A stretch of DNA of 64,000 nucleotides, taken from NCBI RefSeq assembly GCF_009711265.1, contig NZ_WMII01000009.1, positions 107,972 through 171,971 of the forward strand, written 5' to 3'. The notes beneath the pieces were generated by a model. The model did no database searches and had not been told where the DNA came from. It was given only the letters and a program-made list of their open reading frames with translations. Position 1 is the stretch's first letter, and every line of letters starts with the position of its first letter. Origin of the DNA: Paracoccus shanxieyensis (GTDB lineage: Bacteria; Pseudomonadota; Alphaproteobacteria; Rhodobacterales; Rhodobacteraceae). Position numbers and translations under genes: made by a program. This document shows, piece by piece, positions 41,691-50,938 of the stretch.

Positions 41691-42386
41691 ATGGTCGATA
41701 CCACAGACCCCCGTCTTGAGCATGAAACCCGGCTGGCCGAATTCCGGCGCGTTGCCGCGGAAATCGCCGCTGACGCACCGACGCTGGCGAAAGACGCCAT
41801 CAACAAGCTGATCCGGCAGCATGAGCCTGATCTGAAGGGCAGCTCGAAATCCGCAGGCCGCGCGGGCCGCCAGTCGGGCAATGTCTCGGAGCTGACGGTG
41901 ATCGCCGATCTGAAGCCGGGTGCGGCCGAACGGATGCGGCGCATCTTCGATCTGACGGGCGGCAGCTTCGACGGCGCGCAGAAGGTCTCGACGCTGCATG
42001 ACATGCGCTTCGTGTTTCTGGAAAACAACACCAAGATCCTGTTTGCCACCGCCTATGACGGCGACTGGGACACCTATATCAACGATTTCGCGACCAAGAT
42101 CCCGGATCTGATGGATCTGCTGTTTGCCAATGTCGAAGGCTGGCCCGGCATCGCCTCGCCCGATGTCAAGGATTTCATCGCCAGCCACCAGATCGACGCC
42201 GCCGCGTGGTTTGTCGCCAATCCGCAGGTGACAGTGGTCGATGTGCGCCGCCTGCAGCGCATGTCGCATGCGCTGGACGCGTTTCTGGATACCATGGCCG
42301 AGAATGCCGAGGCCGACCCCGCCACCCGCGCGGCGCTGACCAAGCTGTCGGCCGCGATCTCGAAACCGCATGGGGTGGATTACTGA
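41691..42386 (+). CDS. Unknown protein between catalase-like and Dyp peroxidase genes
   Basis: A 231-residue cytoplasmic protein without signal or membrane segment. I do not recognise a named family. Residues about 65-140 (ELTVIADLKPGAAERMRRIF, MRFVFLENNTKILFATAYDGDWDTYINDF) look like a ferredoxin-like fold akin to half of a Dyp-type peroxidase, without a clear haem His. The stop overlaps the next start by one base (TGATG). Its fixed place between two haem-enzyme genes suggests it serves or pairs with them. Confidence 0.7.
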   Translation: MVDTTDPRLEHETRLAEFRRVAAEIAADAPTLAKDAINKLIRQHEPDLKGSSKSAGRAGRQSGNVSELTVIADLKPGAAERMRRIFDLTGGSFDGAQKVSTLHDMRFVFLENNTKILFATAYDGDWDTYINDFATKIPDLMDLLFANVEGWPGIASPDVKDFIASHQIDAAAWFVANPQVTVVDVRRLQRMSHALDAFLDTMAENAEADPATRAALTKLSAAISKPHGVDY

Positions 42387-43756
42387 TGTCCCTGCTTGAA
42401 AAGATTCGCGACCGCTTTCGGCCAGATCGCGTGACGCTGCAACTGGACGACATTCAGGCGCTGATCCTGCGGTCCCGGCCCGAGCCCTATGTCGGCATCC
42501 ACGCCATGCTGCATGTCGATGAGGCCGAGGGCGGGCGCGCCCTGCTTGGCCGTCTGGCCCAGCACATCCCCTCGGCCGGGACATGGACCGAGGATCTGGA
42601 GGCATGGACCGGCGTTGCCATCAGCCATGCCGGGCTGAAGGCGCTGGGGGTGCCCGAGGCCTCGTTGAAAACCTTTCCGCTGGCGTTCCAGCAGGGCATG
42701 GCCAAACGCGCCGAGCAATTGCGCGACTTCGGCGAAAACGCCCCTCAGGACTGGGAGGACGCCTATCGCGACGATCACTGCCACATCGCGCTGACCATCT
42801 ATGCCGTCGACAAGGACCGGCTGGATATCGCGGTCGAAAAGGCCATGGGCGAATATCGCGCCTCGAGCGGCGTGACATTGGTCGGCACGCATGAATTCGG
42901 CGCCGATGCCGAAGCCAAGAACCCGTTCGGCTTTCGCGATTCGATCTCGCAGCCGACGGTGGCGGGCGCGGGGGTCGAGCCGCAGCCGGGACAGGAACGC
43001 GCCATTGCGCCGGGCGAGTTCATCCTTGGCGAAAACAGTGAGACCGGCGCGCCGCTGTCGATCCCGCAGCCCGAGGCACTTGGCCGCAATGGCAGTTTCG
43101 TGGTGCTGCGGAAATATGACAGCCGGGTCGGCGCGTTCAATGATTTCCTTCGCGCCCATGCCGAGGGCGAGGAAGCGCAGCATAAGCTGGCCGCCAAGAT
43201 GTTCGGACGCTGGCGCTCGGGTGCGCCGCTGCCGCTGTCGCCCGACCATGACGACGAGGCGCTGGGGGCAGATCCGCAGCGCAGCAACGATTTCTCGTTC
43301 AAGGATGACGCGGCGGGGCTTGTCTGTCCCCACGCCAGCCATATGCGGCGCATGAACCCGCGCGACAGCCAACTGACCATCCTGACCGATGTGAACATTC
43401 ACCGCATCATCCGTCGGTCATCGACCTTCGGTCCGAAATGGACGCCGGATGTGACCGCCAGGGACGATGGCGATGATCAGCGCGGCATCTTCTTCATCTT
43501 CATCAGCGCGCGCGCCTATGACACGATCGAGTTTCTGCAGCAGGAATGGGTCAATCGCGGCAATTTCATCGATCTGGCCGAGGAGCGCGACCCGATCGTC
43601 GGCCTGCACGACAAGCCGGGCAGTTTCACCATCCCGAAAGACCCCGCCCGCCAACGCGTGAACGGCGTGACCACCTTCAACCGCCTGCGCGGCGGCGAAT
43701 ACCTGTTCATGCCCTCTCTGACCGGATTGCAGTGGATCGCTGCAGGGCGCTGGTGA
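42386..43756 (+). CDS. Dyp-type (dye-decolorizing) peroxidase
   Basis: A 456-residue haem peroxidase. The usual distal GxxDG motif reads FGFRDSISQP, so Asp185 is kept but the following Gly is Ser186. The proximal His319 lies in SHMRRMNPRD. Phe pair near IFFIFISARAY also fits. No Tat signal, so it is cytoplasmic unless packaged. Third gene of the operon with the catalase-like protein. The substrate is unknown, and family members oxidise dyes, lignin-like phenols or porphyrins. Confidence 0.9.
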   Translation: MSLLEKIRDRFRPDRVTLQLDDIQALILRSRPEPYVGIHAMLHVDEAEGGRALLGRLAQHIPSAGTWTEDLEAWTGVAISHAGLKALGVPEASLKTFPLAFQQGMAKRAEQLRDFGENAPQDWEDAYRDDHCHIALTIYAVDKDRLDIAVEKAMGEYRASSGVTLVGTHEFGADAEAKNPFGFRDSISQPTVAGAGVEPQPGQERAIAPGEFILGENSETGAPLSIPQPEALGRNGSFVVLRKYDSRVGAFNDFLRAHAEGEEAQHKLAAKMFGRWRSGAPLPLSPDHDDEALGADPQRSNDFSFKDDAAGLVCPHASHMRRMNPRDSQLTILTDVNIHRIIRRSSTFGPKWTPDVTARDDGDDQRGIFFIFISARAYDTIEFLQQEWVNRGNFIDLAEERDPIVGLHDKPGSFTIPKDPARQRVNGVTTFNRLRGGEYLFMPSLTGLQWIAAGRW

Positions 43757-43793
43757 TTGGTGGGGCGTGGCTGTGTGCCGGTGGATGGGGCTT

Positions 43794-44039
43794 TTATCGA
43801 GCGCTGACGTCAAAGCGCTCGATTGCTGCCTCGGTCAGTTCCTGAAAACCAGTCCCGGTCCGCCAATGCTCGGCGGCCACAAACAATAGGCGCCTGTGAT
43901 ATGTAATATTCGGTCCGTTAAAGACGCGGTACGGGTTACCATGTCGGTAACTGATGGCTGCGCCGAATGTTTCAGTATTGCTCTGGTGCATCTTTCGAAG
44001 CAGCGCAACGTCCATGCCTTGATCGCGCAGGTATTTCAA
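43794..44039 (-). CDS. Short ORF, possible remnant gene
   Basis: An 81-residue ORF beginning at a TTG, with no clear ribosome site. It can extend 15 codons upstream without an ATG. The sequence (YRHGNPYRVFNGPNITYHRR) is not one I recognise. It lies in a less GC-rich gap, and its end overlaps the hairpin at 43796-43823. It may be a fragment of a mobile or toxin-like gene, or chance. Confidence 0.3.
   Translation of the reverse strand: MKYLRDQGMDVALLRKMHQSNTETFGAAISYRHGNPYRVFNGPNITYHRRLLFVAAEHWRTGTGFQELTEAAIERFDVSAR
43796..43823. repeat. Perfect inverted repeat after the Dyp peroxidase gene
   Basis: Ten-bp arms ATCGAGCGCT/AGCGCTCGAT around GACGTCAA. It may end the peroxidase transcript from the plus strand, although no T run follows. 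On the minus strand it covers the end of the short ORF. Confidence 0.55.
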
Positions 44040-44419
44040 CGCGGTGTCCAGCTTAGCCGAATCTTGCTCAGGCGTTATTTAATCCCAAAAAATGCCTTAT
44101 CCGAGGCTGCGAGCCGGCAATGACGGGAGGCAATGCCACCAAGCGGATAGACTGAATTCGCATGTGCTCTGGTTGTTGCATAGTGTGTGCATATGAGATC
44201 CTTGAACGTGATGACTGCATCATCTCTGGCGAGATCTTGATGAAAAAAACGTAGGATCTGTTGCTTGTGGTGCGGCCATAGTCGTAACCTGTAAAGGCCT
44301 GAGGTCGGATATGCTGTGCAAGGCTAGAGATGTATATGGCGGAGGGGATGGGTCTGACGTCCAACCTTCTCCACCTTAAGGTATTGATTTCATTATACAA
44401 GATCCCAACAACTCTCGCT
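44040..44419. other. Gene-poor, less GC-rich stretch
   Basis: About 380 bases with a visibly lower GC content than the flanks. One minus-strand frame at 44068-44400 has no ribosome site and an atypical composition. I see no tRNA or transposase relic here. It may mark the left border of the accessory copper region. Confidence 0.5.
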
Positions 44420-45697
44420 TCAGATCACGAACACCGGCGCGAACCCACCCCCTAGCGTCCTGAAATTTGTGGTCTGGCCTTGATAAAGGCGCGCGGCCAC
44501 CAGAAGCACCTGCCCATCATAGGTATACAGTCGCACGTCCATTTTGCGCCTCTGGGGTGTCTCGTCGATCTTGATCATGCGCTCGCTGGGGCGGACCAGC
44601 GTCTGGGCAACGTATCCGCCTCCCGCGATCTCCGCCCAGACTCCTTTCGTCAGCTTGTCGCCACGATATACCGCCTTGCCACCATGTCCTCCTGTCGGCT
44701 TGAAGAACAGGTCCTTGCGGGATTTCCAAAGTGCATCAGCGTTGTCGGGATTGACCAGAACGGTGCGTGGAACGGCAGCAAGCCCGGCCCGAATCCCCGG
44801 GTCGACTCCCCATGCCTCAAGTGTCGCGGAATTCGAAAGAAGCGAAAGGTTGCGCTTGTCGGCAAGGAGCGCGTGGTTGTGCGGATTCGGCGTTACGACA
44901 ACCGCGCCATCACGGTAGGATTCCTGCAATGCCTTGTGCTCGGGCTGATCAAAGGCGAAATCGGTGACCCGGTTGTAAACGAGATCGATCGTCTTTCCGT
45001 CGACGCTGAGCTGACCATCGTCGTAGCTAAGGTGACCGGCGTCGGCGATGACCGCGTCTACCCCTCGTGCCGCCAAAACTTGCCGCGCGAGCACGAATTC
45101 GGGATAAAGATACTGTTCCGGCGGATTGTCGTCGACGATGGCGATGCGTTCTGGCGCGCCCGTTCCACGCTGCCGAATCCATTCGTTCTGGAACATGCGG
45201 AACGCCGCGTCCTCAAAGGATAGCAGCGTCGGGGGGATGTCCATTTCGGCACAACACGCGCGCTGCGCCCTTGCAAGAAAGGCATTGAGAAATGCCCCGC
45301 CGGCGTTGGTATTGATCTCGATCAGCCGGGGGCCGTCTTCGCCAAGATGAAAGTCGTAGCCCATCAATGCCCCGATCGGACCGTGATCCGCCCGCGCGAT
45401 TTCCGGCGCCCAGGAAAGGACCGCGGCTTTGTATGCCGCGAGTTGGGCGGTGGTCTCCACAGCCGCTGCGATGGCGCGCATCTCATCCACGGTGGTGGCC
45501 GAAAGGAACACCGGTACGTGCGAGAACAGATGGGCCTTGGGGCGGATGAACGTCTCGAAGAATGCCGGCTCACCGGCCTCGCGCTCCATCGCTTCGCGCA
45601 GCGATGGAAGGTCCAGTGTAACGCAGAAGCAGTTCTTGTTGAGTCGGTCCGTGCGGTCCTGAACCCGCTTCGATGAACTGGAGCCGGGATTGTTCAT
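44420..45697 (-). CDS. ATP-grasp-like protein
   Basis: A 425-residue cytoplasmic protein. Residues about 105-140 (GYDFHLGEDGPRLIEINTNAGG) and 335-350 (LFFKPTGGHGGKAVYRG) resemble metal-binding and nucleotide-binding parts of ATP-grasp ligases such as glutathione synthetase, in an order that suggests a divergent or rearranged fold. It probably joins a carboxylate to an amine or thiol. The substrate is unknown. Its start overlaps the stop of a 33-codon ORF (45694-45795) by four bases. It is at the end of a minus-strand run that begins with a cytochrome c gene. Confidence 0.6.
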   Translation of the reverse strand: MNNPGSSSSKRVQDRTDRLNKNCFCVTLDLPSLREAMEREAGEPAFFETFIRPKAHLFSHVPVFLSATTVDEMRAIAAAVETTAQLAAYKAAVLSWAPEIARADHGPIGALMGYDFHLGEDGPRLIEINTNAGGAFLNAFLARAQRACCAEMDIPPTLLSFEDAAFRMFQNEWIRQRGTGAPERIAIVDDNPPEQYLYPEFVLARQVLAARGVDAVIADAGHLSYDDGQLSVDGKTIDLVYNRVTDFAFDQPEHKALQESYRDGAVVVTPNPHNHALLADKRNLSLLSNSATLEAWGVDPGIRAGLAAVPRTVLVNPDNADALWKSRKDLFFKPTGGHGGKAVYRGDKLTKGVWAEIAGGGYVAQTLVRPSERMIKIDETPQRRKMDVRLYTYDGQVLLVAARLYQGQTTNFRTLGGGFAPVFVI

Positions 45698-45795
45698 CGA
45701 GGGAAAACCCGAGGCGGCGCCAAGATCGAGCGCGCTTCAAATGCCAAGTAAGCCATGAATAATCCCACGAACATCCCTCCCAAAGGTTTCGCCAT
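45694..45795 (-). CDS. Micro-ORF for a one-helix peptide, coupled to the ATP-grasp gene
   Basis: A 33-residue peptide (MAKPLGGMFVGLFMAYLAFE and a basic, Pro-rich end) that forms one hydrophobic helix. Its TGA overlaps the ATG of the ATP-grasp gene as ATGA. This is the coupling pattern of true operon genes and supports translation. No good ribosome site is seen before its ATG. The frame stays open upstream as far as the cytochrome c stop at 45904 but has no other start codon. It may be a small membrane protein or the remnant of a longer one. Confidence 0.4.
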   Translation of the reverse strand: MAKPLGGMFVGLFMAYLAFEARSILAPPRVFPR

Positions 45796-45903
45796 CAGGT
45801 CGATCCAAACATGCCGCTTCTGTTCGGCGGCATCAACTGTGACCGGTGGGCCTCGGGAAATTGCACTGCCGGTCGCAGGGGCAGCTCCATCCCGAAGGTG
45901 CCA

Positions 45904-46374
45904 TCAGTGTGGTTGCGACACATTCTCCTGGTAGGTCCGCTCGCGCTCTGGCCAGGTGCTCTTGATATAGGCGAGGACAGCCCGGATCTCGGCGTCGCTG
46001 AGAAGATCGGCAAACCCCGGCATGTCGCTCTCATAGCCGCCCCCGACGATGGCGGCCGTGCCTTCCCTGACGATGCGGAACAGGATGTCATCGGGATGGT
46101 GCCACGTGTGGCCGCCGGCATCGTGCGGTGGCGCCGGGAGACGCCCGGACGGAAGGGGCGTCTTCCAGTCCGGCTGCCCCTCGAGCTGCGCACCGTGGCA
46201 GGACGCACATTGGTCCGCATAGATCTGCCGGCCCTGTTCGATGACTTCTGCAGATGACGCGGCGTTGGATGCGGTCTGGGCATAGTGCCTGCCAGCGAAG
46301 ACCGCCATGACCAGGCCTCCGACGAGCAACCCGGGCCACAAGATATTACGGAGTTCTTTTCGCATGAGTTGCAT
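45904..46374 (-). CDS. Membrane-anchored mono-haem cytochrome c
   Basis: A 156-residue protein with one N-terminal membrane helix (residues about 12-28) and a periplasmic class I cytochrome c domain. The haem site is CASCH (about 56-60), and the axial Met is likely in YESDMPGFADLLSD. It lies divergent from the copper genes and could take electrons from the multicopper oxidase region (inference). An ATG nine bases later (46365) is an alternative start. Confidence 0.8.
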   Translation of the reverse strand: MQLMRKELRNILWPGLLVGGLVMAVFAGRHYAQTASNAASSAEVIEQGRQIYADQCASCHGAQLEGQPDWKTPLPSGRLPAPPHDAGGHTWHHPDDILFRIVREGTAAIVGGGYESDMPGFADLLSDAEIRAVLAYIKSTWPERERTYQENVSQPH

Positions 46375-46447
46375 GATTGGTGGCGAGGAATTTCTATTGG
46401 CTATATGCCGAGGATGAATTTCTGCCAGAGGCGCGACGCCGGAGGCA

Positions 46448-46840
46448 ATGGACATTCCCGTGACCAGCGCCTATCTTTCCGGCATGTTCTCGCGCCTCGT
46501 CACCATGCTTGCCGTACTCGCGATCGCCGTCATGACGACGGTGACCTCCGCGCATGCGGCGCGCTTGAGCGCAGAGCCGGATCACTCGGTGCATGTCGGC
46601 GAGATGATGCAGGTTGCGGCCGGCAGCGACCGTTCCTGTGACGGCGAACAGCACTGCGGATCGATGGATGCTGGAAGCTGTGAGTTGCTTTGTTCAGGTC
46701 TTTTGGTCTTTCTGACATTTCCGAGGGAAGACTCGCCCAGCGTTTACGCGCCTGCCAGCCATGACCTGCCCACCGGTGCAGTGCTTGCCGGTCGGGCACC
46801 TGGACTGAACGAACGACCTCCCAAGCACCGTCTCCTCTGA
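46448..46840 (+). CDS. Small exported Cys/His-containing protein of the copper cluster
   Basis: A 130-residue protein with a hydrophobic signal or anchor (about 15-37) and a short periplasmic part. That part carries His and Cys (CDGEQHCGSMDAGSCELLC), then a Pro-rich tail. Its layout matches the protein at 51588-51998. It may bind copper in the periplasm. GGAGG lies very near the ATG. The in-frame ATG at 46484 would also keep the signal. Confidence 0.6.
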   Translation: MDIPVTSAYLSGMFSRLVTMLAVLAIAVMTTVTSAHAARLSAEPDHSVHVGEMMQVAAGSDRSCDGEQHCGSMDAGSCELLCSGLLVFLTFPREDSPSVYAPASHDLPTGAVLAGRAPGLNERPPKHRLL

Positions 46841-46915
46841 TCGCGCGTCCGGGCCGAGGCCCGCGGCGTCTTGTCGGTTTTGATGAACGGGACGAGCTGT
46901 CCCGAGGAGACGACC

Positions 46916-48424
46916 ATGAATACCCTTTCACGACGCGGCTTTCTTGCCGCTGGCGCCGCCATGCTGGCCTATGCGCATCTGCCCCGGATCGCGGCAGCGC
47001 AGGGCGCCGCCCCGCTGTCGCTGCACGCCGCCACCCGGACGCTCGACATCGACGGTCGCGCCGCCACCGTCTGGGGTCTTGCCGGGCCAGCCGGACAGGG
47101 GCTGACACTCGATCCCGGCGCGCGGTTCCGGGTGGATCTGCGCAACGATCTCGATACTGACACGCTGATCCACTGGCACGGCCAGATCCCGCCCAACGCA
47201 CAGGATGGCGTGCCCGACATGCCTTTGCCGATGCTCGCCCCCGGCGAGACTCGCGCCTATGACTTCGCGCCGCTGCCCGGCACCTACTGGATGCACGCGC
47301 ATGTGCCGCTGCACGAGATGCGCCTTCTGGCCGCGCCGCTGATCGTGCGCAGCGCCGAGGATGTCGCCGCCGACCGGCAGGAGGTGGTGCTGTTCCTGCA
47401 TGATTTCTCGTTCAAGGCACCCGAGGAGGTGATGGCCGAGATCCTTGGCGGCCACGGGACCGCCGGCGGTCATGGAGGCGGCCACGGCGCGGTCATGGGC
47501 GGCATGGCGGCCATGGACCACGGCGCGATGGGGAACATGCCGATGGGTGGCATGGATCACGGCGCCATGGGTGGCATGACGGGAATGGGCGCCATGGACG
47601 GCATGGCGATGGACCTCAACGACTACGACTGGGACGCCTATCTCGCCAACGACCGCACGCTTTCGGATCCCGAGGTGGTGCAGGTCGAGCGCGGCGGGCG
47701 CATCCGGCTGCGGGTGATCAACGCCGCCGCGGCAACGGTGTTCTGGATCGAGACTGGCGAAGCGCAGGCCCGGCTCGTCGCGGTCGATGGCCATGCCGTT
47801 CAGCCCGTCCCCGGCACGCGGTTCGGCTTGGCCATGGGCCAACGGCTCGACCTCGAGATCGACCTGCCGCAGGAGGGCGGCGCCTGGCCGATCCTCGCGC
47901 TGCGGGAAGGCGCGCGAGAGCGGACCGGGCTGATCCTTACCACGCAGGGCGCCGAAATACGGCGCATCGACACCATGGCGGAGGCCGAAGCGCCTGCCTT
48001 CGACAGCGACCTTGCGCAGGAGACGCGTCTGATCGCCGCGGGCGCTTTGCCGGATCGGCCGGTGGACCGCAGCCACATGGTGATGCTGGGCGGCTCGATG
48101 CAGCCCTATGTGTGGACGATCAACGGGGCCGTCTGGGGCCAGCATCGCCCGCTTGCCGCACAGAGCGGCGAGCGGGTCGTGCTGTCCTTCCACAACATGT
48201 CGATGATGGGCCACCCGATGCATCTGCACGGACATGTGTTCCAAGTCGTCGGGTTGAACGGGCGTGCGGTCCGAGGCGCGCTGCGCGACACGGTATACGT
48301 GCCGCCGATGTCGATGGTCGATATCGCGCTCGACGCCGGCGAGGTCGCGCGCTGGATGCTGCATTGCCACCACATGCCGCATCTCGAGACCGGCATGATG
48401 ACCGAATTCGCAGTCAACGCATGA
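46916..48424 (+). CDS. Periplasmic multicopper oxidase with Met/His-rich insert
   Basis: A 502-residue enzyme with a Tat signal (SRRGFLAAGAAML). Copper ligands are complete: LIHWHG, YWMHAHVP, HPMHLHGH and WMLHCHHMPHLETGMM. A low-complexity insert at about residues 180-235, dense in Met, His and Gly, is of the kind that binds Cu(I) in CueO/CopA oxidases. Oxidation of Cu(I) to Cu(II) in the periplasm is the likely role. Followed 29 bases later by the P-type ATPase gene, in one operon. Confidence 0.92.
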   Translation: MNTLSRRGFLAAGAAMLAYAHLPRIAAAQGAAPLSLHAATRTLDIDGRAATVWGLAGPAGQGLTLDPGARFRVDLRNDLDTDTLIHWHGQIPPNAQDGVPDMPLPMLAPGETRAYDFAPLPGTYWMHAHVPLHEMRLLAAPLIVRSAEDVAADRQEVVLFLHDFSFKAPEEVMAEILGGHGTAGGHGGGHGAVMGGMAAMDHGAMGNMPMGGMDHGAMGGMTGMGAMDGMAMDLNDYDWDAYLANDRTLSDPEVVQVERGGRIRLRVINAAAATVFWIETGEAQARLVAVDGHAVQPVPGTRFGLAMGQRLDLEIDLPQEGGAWPILALREGARERTGLILTTQGAEIRRIDTMAEAEAPAFDSDLAQETRLIAAGALPDRPVDRSHMVMLGGSMQPYVWTINGAVWGQHRPLAAQSGERVVLSFHNMSMMGHPMHLHGHVFQVVGLNGRAVRGALRDTVYVPPMSMVDIALDAGEVARWMLHCHHMPHLETGMMTEFAVNA

Positions 48425-48453
48425 TCGGGCAAACCGCCAAGGAGGCGTGAGAA

Positions 48454-50838
48454 ATGGCCAGCAAGACAGATCACCATCACCACAACCACGGCCATGTGCA
48501 CGATCACGCGCATGACCACGCCGCCGTCGCGCGGGACGACACGCACAAGGTCAAGGACCCTGTCTGCGGCATGATGGTCGACCCGCACACGACCGAGCAC
48601 AAGGCCGAGCATGCCGGCCGGCCGTATTACTTCTGCTCCGCCGGCTGCCGGGCCAAGTTCCTGGCAGAGCCGGAACGTTACCTCGATCCGGCGACCGCGG
48701 CGGCCACGGCAGAGCCGGTGCCCGAGGGGACGATCTATACCTGCCCGATGCACCCGGAGATCCGGCAGGTCGGCCCCGGCTCCTGCCCGATCTGCGGCAT
48801 GGCGCTGGAGCCGGTGCTGGTCAGTCTCGAGGCCGGACCCAACGAGGAACTGATCGACATGACACGTCGGTTCTGGATCGGACTGGCGCTGACGATACCA
48901 GTGGTCGTCCTCGAAATGGGCGGCCATTTTCTTGGCTTGAGCCATTATGTCGGCCAGCTGACCTCGAACTGGCTGCAACTGATCCTCGCAACGCCGGTCG
49001 TTCTCTGGGCCGGCTGGCCATTCTTTCAGCGCGGCTGGCAGTCGCTGGTCAACCGCAGCCTCAACATGTTCACCCTGATCGCCATGGGCACCGGGACCGC
49101 CTGGATCTACAGCGTCGTCGCCACAGTTGCGCCCGGTATCTTTCCCGATGCGTTTCGCCAGCATGACGGTTCCGTCGCGGTCTATTTCGAGGCGGCGGCG
49201 GTCATCACCGTGCTGGTGCTGCTCGGGCAGGTGTTGGAACTGCGGGCGCGAGAGAGCACCAGCGGCGCCATCCGCGCGCTGCTCGACCTCGCCCCCAAGA
49301 CCGCCCGGATCATTCGCGACGATGGCATGGAGGAGGAGGTTCCGCTCGACAGCGTGCATGTCGGCGACCGCCTGCGTGTGCGTCCCGGCGAGAAGGTGCC
49401 GGTCGATGGCGAAGTGCTGGAAGGCCGCAGCGCCGTCGATGAATCGATGGTGACGGGTGAATCGATGCCTGTGACCAAGGAGGCCGGTGCATCGGCCATC
49501 GGCGGCACCATGAACCAGTCCGGCGCGCTGGTGATCGAGGCGCGGAAAGTTGGCCGCGACACCATGTTGTCGCAGATCGTCCAGCTTGTCGCCGAGGCGC
49601 AGCGGAGCCGCGCGCCGATCCAGCGCCTCGCCGACCAAGTGTCGGGCTGGTTCGTGCCGGCGGTGATCGTGATCGCGATCCTTGCCTTCATCGCCTGGTC
49701 GATCTGGGGCCCGGAGCCGCGTTTCTTCTTCGGTCTGATCGCTGCCGTGTCGGTGCTGATCATCGCCTGTCCCTGCGCGTTGGGGTTGGCGACGCCGATG
49801 TCGATCATGGTCGGCGTCGGCCGTGGCGCGCAGGCGGGCGTGCTGATCAAGAACGCCGAGGCGCTGGAGAATATGGAGAAGGTCAACACCATCATCGTCG
49901 ACAAGACCGGCACTCTGACCGAGGGCCGGCCCGCTGTGACCGCCATCGTTCCGGCTGCTGGCTTCAGCGAGGACGAGGCGCTGCGGCTTGCCGCCAGTGT
50001 GGAGCGGGCCAGCGAGCATCCGCTGGCGCTGGCCATCGTCCGCGCCGCCGAGGAGCGCGGGATCGCGACGGCGCCGGTTGCGGATTTCGACTCGCCGACC
50101 GGGAAGGGCGCGCTCGGGGTGGTCGAAGGCAAGCGCATTCCGCTTGGCAATGCGAAGTTCCTCGCCGAGCAAGGCGTCGATGTCGCTCCGCTCGCCGATG
50201 AGGCCGACCGGCTGCGCGAGGACGGGGCGACCGCGATCTTCATGGGGGTGGATGGCCGCGTCGCCGCGATCTTCGCCATTGCCGATCCGGTCAAGCCATC
50301 GACGCCGGAGGCGCTGGCCGCGCTCAAGGAACAAGGCATCCGCGTGGTCATGCTCACCGGCGACAACTGGACCACAGCGAAGGCCGTCGCGCGCCATCTC
50401 GGCATCGACGAGGTCGAGGCCGAGGTTCTGCCCGATCAGAAAAGCGCGGTGGTGCAGCGGCACAAGGCGGCGGGCGAAGTTGTGGCGATGGCGGGCGATG
50501 GGGTGAACGACGCGCCGGCGCTGGCGGCCGCCGATGTCGGCATCGCCATGGGCACAGGCACCGATGTGGCGATGGAAAGCGCCGGTGTCACGCTGCTGAA
50601 GGGCGATCTGAACGGCATCGTCCGCGCCCGCCGGCTGTCGCAGGCGGTGATGGGCAACATCCGCCAGAACCTGTTCTTCGCTTTCATCTACAACGCGCTC
50701 GGCGTGCCGGTCGCAGCCGGAGTCCTCTATCCGTTCTTCGGCATCCTGCTGTCGCCGATCATTGCGGCCGCCGCCATGGCGCTCTCATCGGTCAGCGTCA
50801 TCACCAATGCCGCTCGGCTGCGGAGGGTGAAGCTATGA
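48454..50838 (+). CDS. Copper-type P1B ATPase with His-rich, YHS and metal-binding N-terminus
   Basis: A 794-residue exporter. The N-terminal part has a His-rich start, a YHS domain ([11 protein letters not shown] to [13 protein letters not shown], about 34-70) and a CPMHPE/CPICGM domain (about 93-115), in place of classical HMA domains. The core has TGES, the membrane CPC motif ([13 protein letters not shown]), the phosphorylated Asp in DKTGTLTEG and [13 protein letters not shown] points to Cu+ or Ag+. GGAGG lies ahead of the ATG. Its stop overlaps a micro-ORF. Confidence 0.93.
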   Translation: MASKTDHHHHNHGHVHDHAHDHAAVARDDTHKVKDPVCGMMVDPHTTEHKAEHAGRPYYFCSAGCRAKFLAEPERYLDPATAAATAEPVPEGTIYTCPMHPEIRQVGPGSCPICGMALEPVLVSLEAGPNEELIDMTRRFWIGLALTIPVVVLEMGGHFLGLSHYVGQLTSNWLQLILATPVVLWAGWPFFQRGWQSLVNRSLNMFTLIAMGTGTAWIYSVVATVAPGIFPDAFRQHDGSVAVYFEAAAVITVLVLLGQVLELRARESTSGAIRALLDLAPKTARIIRDDGMEEEVPLDSVHVGDRLRVRPGEKVPVDGEVLEGRSAVDESMVTGESMPVTKEAGASAIGGTMNQSGALVIEARKVGRDTMLSQIVQLVAEAQRSRAPIQRLADQVSGWFVPAVIVIAILAFIAWSIWGPEPRFFFGLIAAVSVLIIACPCALGLATPMSIMVGVGRGAQAGVLIKNAEALENMEKVNTIIVDKTGTLTEGRPAVTAIVPAAGFSEDEALRLAASVERASEHPLALAIVRAAEERGIATAPVADFDSPTGKGALGVVEGKRIPLGNAKFLAEQGVDVAPLADEADRLREDGATAIFMGVDGRVAAIFAIADPVKPSTPEALAALKEQGIRVVMLTGDNWTTAKAVARHLGIDEVEAEVLPDQKSAVVQRHKAAGEVVAMAGDGVNDAPALAAADVGIAMGTGTDVAMESAGVTLLKGDLNGIVRARRLSQAVMGNIRQNLFFAFIYNALGVPVAAGVLYPFFGILLSPIIAAAAMALSSVSVITNAARLRRVKL

Positions 50839-50936
50839 CGATGCCGGTGCCAAGGCCCTCGGTTTGCCCATCACTCCCTTGTGAGCCGGATGCGGACCGT
50901 GACGGCGAGACAATGAATCCATGGAAAAAGGTGTGA
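50835..50936 (+). CDS. Micro-ORF between P-type ATPase and DUF411 genes
   Basis: A 33-codon frame whose ATG overlaps the ATPase stop (ATGA) and whose stop lies two bases before the DUF411 ATG. It has two Cys and several Pro residues. The exact fit into the gap suggests a coupling or leader ORF. There is no family match, and chance is not excluded. Confidence 0.3.
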   Translation: MTMPVPRPSVCPSLPCEPDADRDGETMNPWKKV

Positions 50937-50938
50937 CT

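Noticed and set aside
43796..43823. The inverted repeat as a proven terminator of the Dyp peroxidase operon
   Set aside because: The stem is perfect, but there is no T run after it and it overlaps an opposing ORF, so it is listed only as a repeat.
44068..44400. 110-codon minus-strand frame in the gene-poor gap
   Set aside because: No ribosome site, no recognisable fold or family, and an odd composition.
45694..45795. Reading the micro-ORF and ATP-grasp gene as a modified-peptide (graspetide) system
   Set aside because: The peptide lacks the Thr/Ser/Lys/Asp/Glu-rich core and leader typical of such precursors. Kept only as a possibility to check.
48106..50463. Minus-strand frame of 785 codons opposite the P-type ATPase
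   Set aside because: An antisense shadow. The ATPase has every expected motif in the plus frame.
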